From contig JBFWIM010000079.1 of NCBI GenBank assembly GCA_050255995.1, positions 1-8,817 on the forward strand: a DNA stretch of 8,817 nt, given 5' to 3'. The notes under the pieces are model-generated. The model saw only the letters and a list, made by a program, of their open reading frames with translations, was not told the DNA's origin and made no database searches. A program made the translations under genes and the position numbers. Positions 5,775-8,817 of the stretch are shown here, in pieces. Position 1 is the stretch's first letter, and every line of letters starts with the position of its first letter. The DNA comes from Intestinibacillus sp050255995 (GTDB lineage Bacteria; Bacillota; Clostridia; Oscillospirales; Butyricicoccaceae).

Positions 5775-7205
5775 TTACAGGTTAATCTCCACCGTTACGT
5801 CCTGTCCGTCAAGATAGGGAGCGATACGGGGTCGCACCTCGTCACGCAGGAAGTCATCCACCTGCGCAGGGCAGCGGCCAATGTAGTTCCTCGGATCAAG
5901 TTCGGCTTCGATCTCCGCACGGGTCATGCCGAACATCGGGTCGTTTGCAATCCGCTCGACCAGATCGTTCTCCAGCCCCTCCTCTTTGATACGTCTGCCG
6001 GCCGCCATGGAATGTTCGCGAATGCGTTCGTGCAGCTCCTGGCGGTCACCGCCGCGCTTTACCGCACCCATCATAATATTTTCCGTAGCCATAAACGGCA
6101 GCTCGCTCATCACGCGCTGATGAATCACCTTGGGATAAACCACCAGTCCGGACACTACGTTAATCATAATATTAAGGATTGCATCCACCGCAAGGAACGC
6201 CTCGGGCACGGCAATACGCTTATTCGCGGAGTCGTCCAGCGTGCGCTCAAACCACTGTGTGGCAGAGGTGAACGCGGGATTCAGGCTGTCGCAGATGACA
6301 TAACGCGCGAGTGCGCAAATGCGTTCAGAACGCATCGGGTTGCGCTTATACGGCATCGCCGAGGAACCAATCTGATGCGCTTCAAACGGCTCTTCCACCT
6401 CTTTGAGATGCTGCAGCAGGCGCAGATCGGTCGCAAATTTGGACGCGGACTGCGCAATGCCGGACAGTGTTGCGAGCGCCTGCGCGTCGATCTTGCGGGA
6501 ATAGGTCTGCCCGGAAACCGGCACCACACCCGAAAAACCGAAATCGTCCGCAATACGTGTTTCCAGCGCCTTGATCTTCTCGTCGTCGCCGTCAAACAAC
6601 TCGACAAAGGAGGCCTGCGTGCCGGTCGTACCCTTTGAGCCGAGCATTTTAAGGTTCTGGAGGCGGTACTCCACCTCGTCCAGATCCATGAGCAGTTCGT
6701 TCATCCACAGCGTCGCGCGTTTGCCGACTGTCGTCAGCTGCGCAGATTGAAAATGGGTAAAGCCAAGCGTCGGCTGCGCCTTGTGCGTTTCAGCGAACGT
6801 ACCAAGCTTGTCCAGCACGGTGACCAGCTTTTTCCGCACCAGCCTGAGCCCCTCGCGCAGCTGGATGATGTCCGTGTTGTCGCCGACATACGCGCTTGTC
6901 GCGCCCAGATGGATAATGCCGGCGGCCTTTGGCGCTACCTTACCATAGGCGTACACATGCGCCATCACGTCGTGGCGGACTTCCTTTTCCCGCTGACGGG
7001 CGACGTCATAGTCAATGTTGTCGACGTTTTTCTCCATCTCGTCGATCTGCTCCTGCGTGATCGGCAGGCCAAGCGCCATTTCCGCTTTGGCCAGGGAGAC
7101 CCACAGTCGGCGCCACGTGGAGAACTTCATGTCCGGGGAAAAGACATACAGCATCTCCTCCGAGGCATAGCGCGCGGAAAACGGGCTTTCATATACTGCG
7201 TGCAA
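5775..7205 (-). CDS. purB: Adenylosuccinate lyase
   Basis: PurB acts twice in purine synthesis, releasing fumarate from SAICAR to give AICAR and from adenylosuccinate to give AMP, as a cytoplasmic homotetramer. The 476 residues include YESPFSARYAS near the N-terminus, REKEVRHDVMAH (72-83; H78 likely catalytic), LGFTHFQSAQLTTVGKR (147-163; H151 likely catalytic), SKGTTGTQASF (190-200) and the fumarase-superfamily signature GSSAMPYKRNP (280-290), whose loop carries the catalytic serine. The C-terminal lyase domain is complete. It resembles the longer class that includes human ADSL rather than the roughly 430-residue Bacillus type. The start is taken as TTG at 7205-7203: an in-frame TGA lies two codons upstream, AAAGGATG (7220-7213) is well placed, and only one short peptide precedes the conserved YESP. 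The promoter is at 7277-7305. No convincing terminator follows in the 60 nt before the secD promoter, so some readthrough into secDF is possible. Confidence 0.96.
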   Translation of the reverse strand: MHAVYESPFSARYASEEMLYVFSPDMKFSTWRRLWVSLAKAEMALGLPITQEQIDEMEKNVDNIDYDVARQREKEVRHDVMAHVYAYGKVAPKAAGIIHLGATSAYVGDNTDIIQLREGLRLVRKKLVTVLDKLGTFAETHKAQPTLGFTHFQSAQLTTVGKRATLWMNELLMDLDEVEYRLQNLKMLGSKGTTGTQASFVELFDGDDEKIKALETRIADDFGFSGVVPVSGQTYSRKIDAQALATLSGIAQSASKFATDLRLLQHLKEVEEPFEAHQIGSSAMPYKRNPMRSERICALARYVICDSLNPAFTSATQWFERTLDDSANKRIAVPEAFLAVDAILNIMINVVSGLVVYPKVIHQRVMSELPFMATENIMMGAVKRGGDRQELHERIREHSMAAGRRIKEEGLENDLVERIANDPMFGMTRAEIEAELDPRNYIGRCPAQVDDFLRDEVRPRIAPYLDGQDVTVEINL

Positions 7206-7243
7206 TGTTCAACATCCTTTCGGTGTTTATTTATAATTTTACG

Positions 7244-7274
7244 AAAAAAAGGCGGACTTTGCGATAGTCCGCCT
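7244..7274 (-). terminator. Intrinsic terminator between the aminotransferase gene and purB
   Basis: AGGCGGACT (7274-7266) pairs perfectly with AGTCCGCCT (7258-7250) around a seven-base loop, followed by seven T residues at 7250-7244. It stops transcripts arriving from the aminotransferase gene. The purB -10 box ends only two bases upstream, so purB transcripts starting about 7 nt beyond that box would lack the outer part of the 5' arm and should escape it. Confidence 0.9.
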
Positions 7275-7276
7275 CT

Positions 7277-7305
7277 ATTCTATCATCTTTTCTCGTTCAC
7301 TTCAA
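7277..7305 (-). promoter_or_regulatory. Promoter of purB
   Basis: TTGAAG (7305-7300) and TAGAAT (7282-7277) are separated by 17 nt, and TGA directly before the -10 box gives an extended -10. The start should fall near 7270, inside the 5' arm of the terminator at 7244-7274. No purine riboswitch or other aptamer was recognised in the leader of about 65 nt. Confidence 0.7.
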
Positions 7306-7332
7306 GAAAAAACGGTTCAATGCCCACTGCTT

Positions 7333-8529
7333 TTAAGCATCTTTTATAAACTGTTCCAACCGGTCGAGGCCCTTATCAATCTCCTCCATCGAGGTTGCGT
7401 AGCTCCAGCGTATGTAGCCCGGCGCGGCGAACGAGGTGCAGGGCACGGTTGCCACCTTTCCCTTCTCCAGAAACAGCTGCGCAAACTCCACATCGTCATG
7501 GATAACCTGCCCATACATTGTTTTGCCGATGAAACTCGACATGTTCATCATAACATAGAATGCGCCCTGCGGCCGCAGGCAGGAAACGCCCGGAATCCGG
7601 TTCATGCGTTCGACCAGATGATCGCGGCGCTCCTGGAACTCCAGACGCATCGCGTGGATGTCTTCCTGTGTGCCGGTCAGCGCCTCAATGGCCGCGTATT
7701 GCGAAATCGTGCACGGGGCGGAGGTGGAATGGCTCAGGTAGTTGCCCATCGCCTTGGCAATCTCCTTGTTCGCGGCCGCATAGCCGACGCGCCAGCCGGT
7801 CATTGCGTAGGACTTGGAAACGCCGTTGATGAGAATGGTACGCTCTTTGATATCCTCGCCCAGCGAGGCAAAGGAGACAAACTCCAGATCGTCATAAATC
7901 AGGTTACAGTAAATTTCGTCCGCAATCACATAGACGTTGCGTCGGGTGCAGACGTCCGCAATCGCACGCAGTTCCGCCTCAGCATAGACCATGCCGGTCG
8001 GATTGGAGGGAGAGTTCAGCATGACAACCTTGGTCTTGTCTGTGATGGCGGCTTCGAGCTGCTGTGCGCCGACCTTGAAGTCCTCCTCCTCGGTCGCGGC
8101 AACAATAACTGGCACCGCACCCACCTGCTTCACCATTTCGCTGTAAGAGACCCAGTATGGCGCCAGGATGACCACCTCGTCCCCGGGATCGCAGAGCGTC
8201 ATGAGCGCGATGAAGACATTGTGCTTCGCGCCGGATGCTACGACGATCTGATCAGGCTCGTAAACAACGTTGCAGTCCTGCTTTAAGCGCAGACAAGCCG
8301 CCTGCCTGAGCTGAGGCAGGCCGGACGCAGGCGTATAGCGCGTGTGGTCACCCATAATCGCGGCAATGCCCGCCGCCTTGATTCGCTCCGGCGTCGGAAA
8401 ATCGGGCTCGCCCGCACCGAAGCCGACAACATCTTCTCCTCGCGCTTTCATTTGCTTATACATCGCGTCGATTGCAAGCGTGGTGGACGCCTGCACCTGC
8501 GAGGCAATTTTTGAAATGGGTTTTAACAC
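7333..8529 (-). CDS. Class I pyridoxal-phosphate aminotransferase, aspartate aminotransferase type
   Basis: This is a cytoplasmic PLP enzyme of fold type I, subgroup I-gamma, probably moving the amino group between aspartate and 2-oxoglutarate. The gene would then be aspB-like, but substrate specificity within this subgroup varies and an aromatic or other aminotransferase is possible. With the GTG start it has 398 residues. Visible motifs are TLAIDAMYKQM, GFGAGEPDFPTP, YTPASGLPQLR, PYWVSYSEMV, NSPSNPTG (172-179, PLP contact Asn176), ADEIY (Asp204), SKSYAMTGWRVGYA with the PLP lysine Lys239, and IRWSYA with the carboxylate-binding Arg374. GTG at 8529-8527 is preferred because GGAGGT (8544-8539) is 9 nt away. 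A TTG two codons upstream (8535) lies only 3 nt from it. The promoter is at 8575-8603 and its terminator at 7244-7274. Confidence 0.92.
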   Translation of the reverse strand: MLKPISKIASQVQASTTLAIDAMYKQMKARGEDVVGFGAGEPDFPTPERIKAAGIAAIMGDHTRYTPASGLPQLRQAACLRLKQDCNVVYEPDQIVVASGAKHNVFIALMTLCDPGDEVVILAPYWVSYSEMVKQVGAVPVIVAATEEEDFKVGAQQLEAAITDKTKVVMLNSPSNPTGMVYAEAELRAIADVCTRRNVYVIADEIYCNLIYDDLEFVSFASLGEDIKERTILINGVSKSYAMTGWRVGYAAANKEIAKAMGNYLSHSTSAPCTISQYAAIEALTGTQEDIHAMRLEFQERRDHLVERMNRIPGVSCLRPQGAFYVMMNMSSFIGKTMYGQVIHDDVEFAQLFLEKGKVATVPCTSFAAPGYIRWSYATSMEEIDKGLDRLEQFIKDA

Positions 8530-8574
8530 TGCCAACCTACCTCCATAGCATCTCTCACTTTAATCATCTTGTTT

Positions 8575-8603
8575 ATTATATTCTCGTTGTTTACATTTTG
8601 CAA
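8575..8603 (-). promoter_or_regulatory. Promoter of the aminotransferase gene
   Basis: TTGCAA (8603-8598) and TATAAT (8580-8575) are separated by 17 nt. The start is expected near 8568, leaving a leader of about 40 nt to the GTG. It follows the terminator of the upstream gene by about 35 nt, so the aminotransferase gene should be a single-gene unit. Confidence 0.85.
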
Positions 8604-8637
8604 GTATGTCTTTAAGAAATTGCAAATCAAACAAAAC

Positions 8638-8671
8638 AAAAAAAGCCACCGTGCACTACAGGCACGATGGC
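8638..8671 (-). terminator. Intrinsic terminator after the upstream unknown gene
   Basis: GCCATCGTGC (8671-8662) pairs with GCACGGTGGC (8654-8645), 10 bp with one G-U pair, around a seven-base loop. Seven T residues follow at 8644-8638, then GTTTTG. It lies 21 nt after the stop codon of the partial gene at 8693. Confidence 0.92.
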
Positions 8672-8692
8672 GAATTTACACAAATTCTGATT

Positions 8693-8817
8693 TTAAATAT
8701 CCGTTGAATAGATAACAAGCGCGGTTCCCCGCACAATTTCGATGCTGAATGTGGACTGCGTCGGTTCATTGGAAATGGAAACCATACGTTTGCGCAAAAC
8801 CGTTGCGCGCTCAAGCG
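8693..8817 (-). CDS. C-terminal end of an unrecognised protein
   Basis: Only the last 40 residues and the TAA stop are in the window. The visible end reads LERATVLRKRMVSIS, then NEPTQSTFSIEIVRG and TALVIYSTDI. I do not recognise the family. The frame is chosen because the other minus-strand frames either hit stops early or run through the terminator hairpin, and because a strong terminator follows 21 nt after this stop. The alternating polar and hydrophobic residues at the end suggest beta strands, which is inference. There is no sign of a membrane segment or cysteine motif in the part that can be seen. Confidence 0.6.
   Translation of the reverse strand, partial: LERATVLRKRMVSISNEPTQSTFSIEIVRGTALVIYSTDI

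Noticed and set aside
5739..6638. Plus-strand open frame of 299 codons antisense to purB
   Set aside because: The purB reading frame carries all catalytic motifs. The antisense product has no recognisable domain and its length is explained by the codon bias of purB.
7206..7332. Purine riboswitch or other aptamer before purB
   Set aside because: No conserved aptamer core was seen; the gap is accounted for by a terminator, a promoter and a ribosome binding site.
8530..8535. TTG at 8535 as start of the aminotransferase
   Set aside because: It lies 3 nt from the GGAGGT, too close for normal initiation, whereas the GTG two codons later is 9 nt away and better fits family N-termini.
1..8817. Mobile elements, phage genes, CRISPR arrays, defence islands or biosynthetic clusters
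   Set aside because: All full-length genes are housekeeping or metabolic, gene spacing is regular, and no direct-repeat arrays, transposase motifs or terminal inverted repeats were seen.

Overview
The window is an ordinary, well-organised chromosomal stretch from a Gram-positive anaerobe. The best guess is a moderately GC-rich member of the Clostridia (Oscillospiraceae-like). This is inferred from separate secD and secF genes, a ribD-ribE operon behind an FMN riboswitch, strong AGGAGG ribosome binding sites, consensus sigma-A-type promoters in AT-rich gaps, and GC-rich coding sequence. All recognised genes lie on the minus strand, so transcription runs from high to low coordinates. No mobile element, CRISPR array, tRNA or rRNA was seen.

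In transcription order the layout is as follows. The last 40 codons of an unrecognised gene (8693-8817) end in a clear terminator (8638-8671). A class I aminotransferase of aspartate-aminotransferase type (7333-8529) follows, with its own promoter at 8575-8603. Its terminator (7244-7274) is interlocked with the promoter of purB (adenylosuccinate lyase, 5775-7205). Next come secD (4370-5650) and secF (3443-4351), two membrane subunits of the Sec export machinery, read from a near-consensus promoter (5686-5714) that carries two perfect palindromes. A long hairpin sits just after secF. Then come a TIM-barrel sugar-phosphate isomerase/epimerase-like protein (2506-3324) and nrdR (1971-2432), the regulator of ribonucleotide reductase genes, which ends in a strong terminator (1924-1962). 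Last is the riboflavin operon: promoter (1881-1909), FMN riboswitch (1739-1858), two intrinsic terminators in tandem (1662-1699 and 1605-1640), ribD (512-1591) and the start of ribE, cut by the window edge.

The genes cover several housekeeping jobs: amino-acid transamination, purine synthesis, protein export, dNTP supply control and flavin synthesis. Each block mostly has its own promoter and terminator. The only clear operons are secD-secF (18 nt apart) and ribD-ribE (one-base overlap). The aptamer should shut down the rib genes when FMN is plentiful.

I did not find a plausible new multi-gene system. The unusual points are regulatory: the double terminator of the rib leader, the palindromes at the secD promoter, the promoter/terminator interlock before purB, the secF-downstream hairpin whose 3' arm can mask the next gene's ribosome binding site, and a near-identical 18-mer over the -10 boxes of nrdR and purB.
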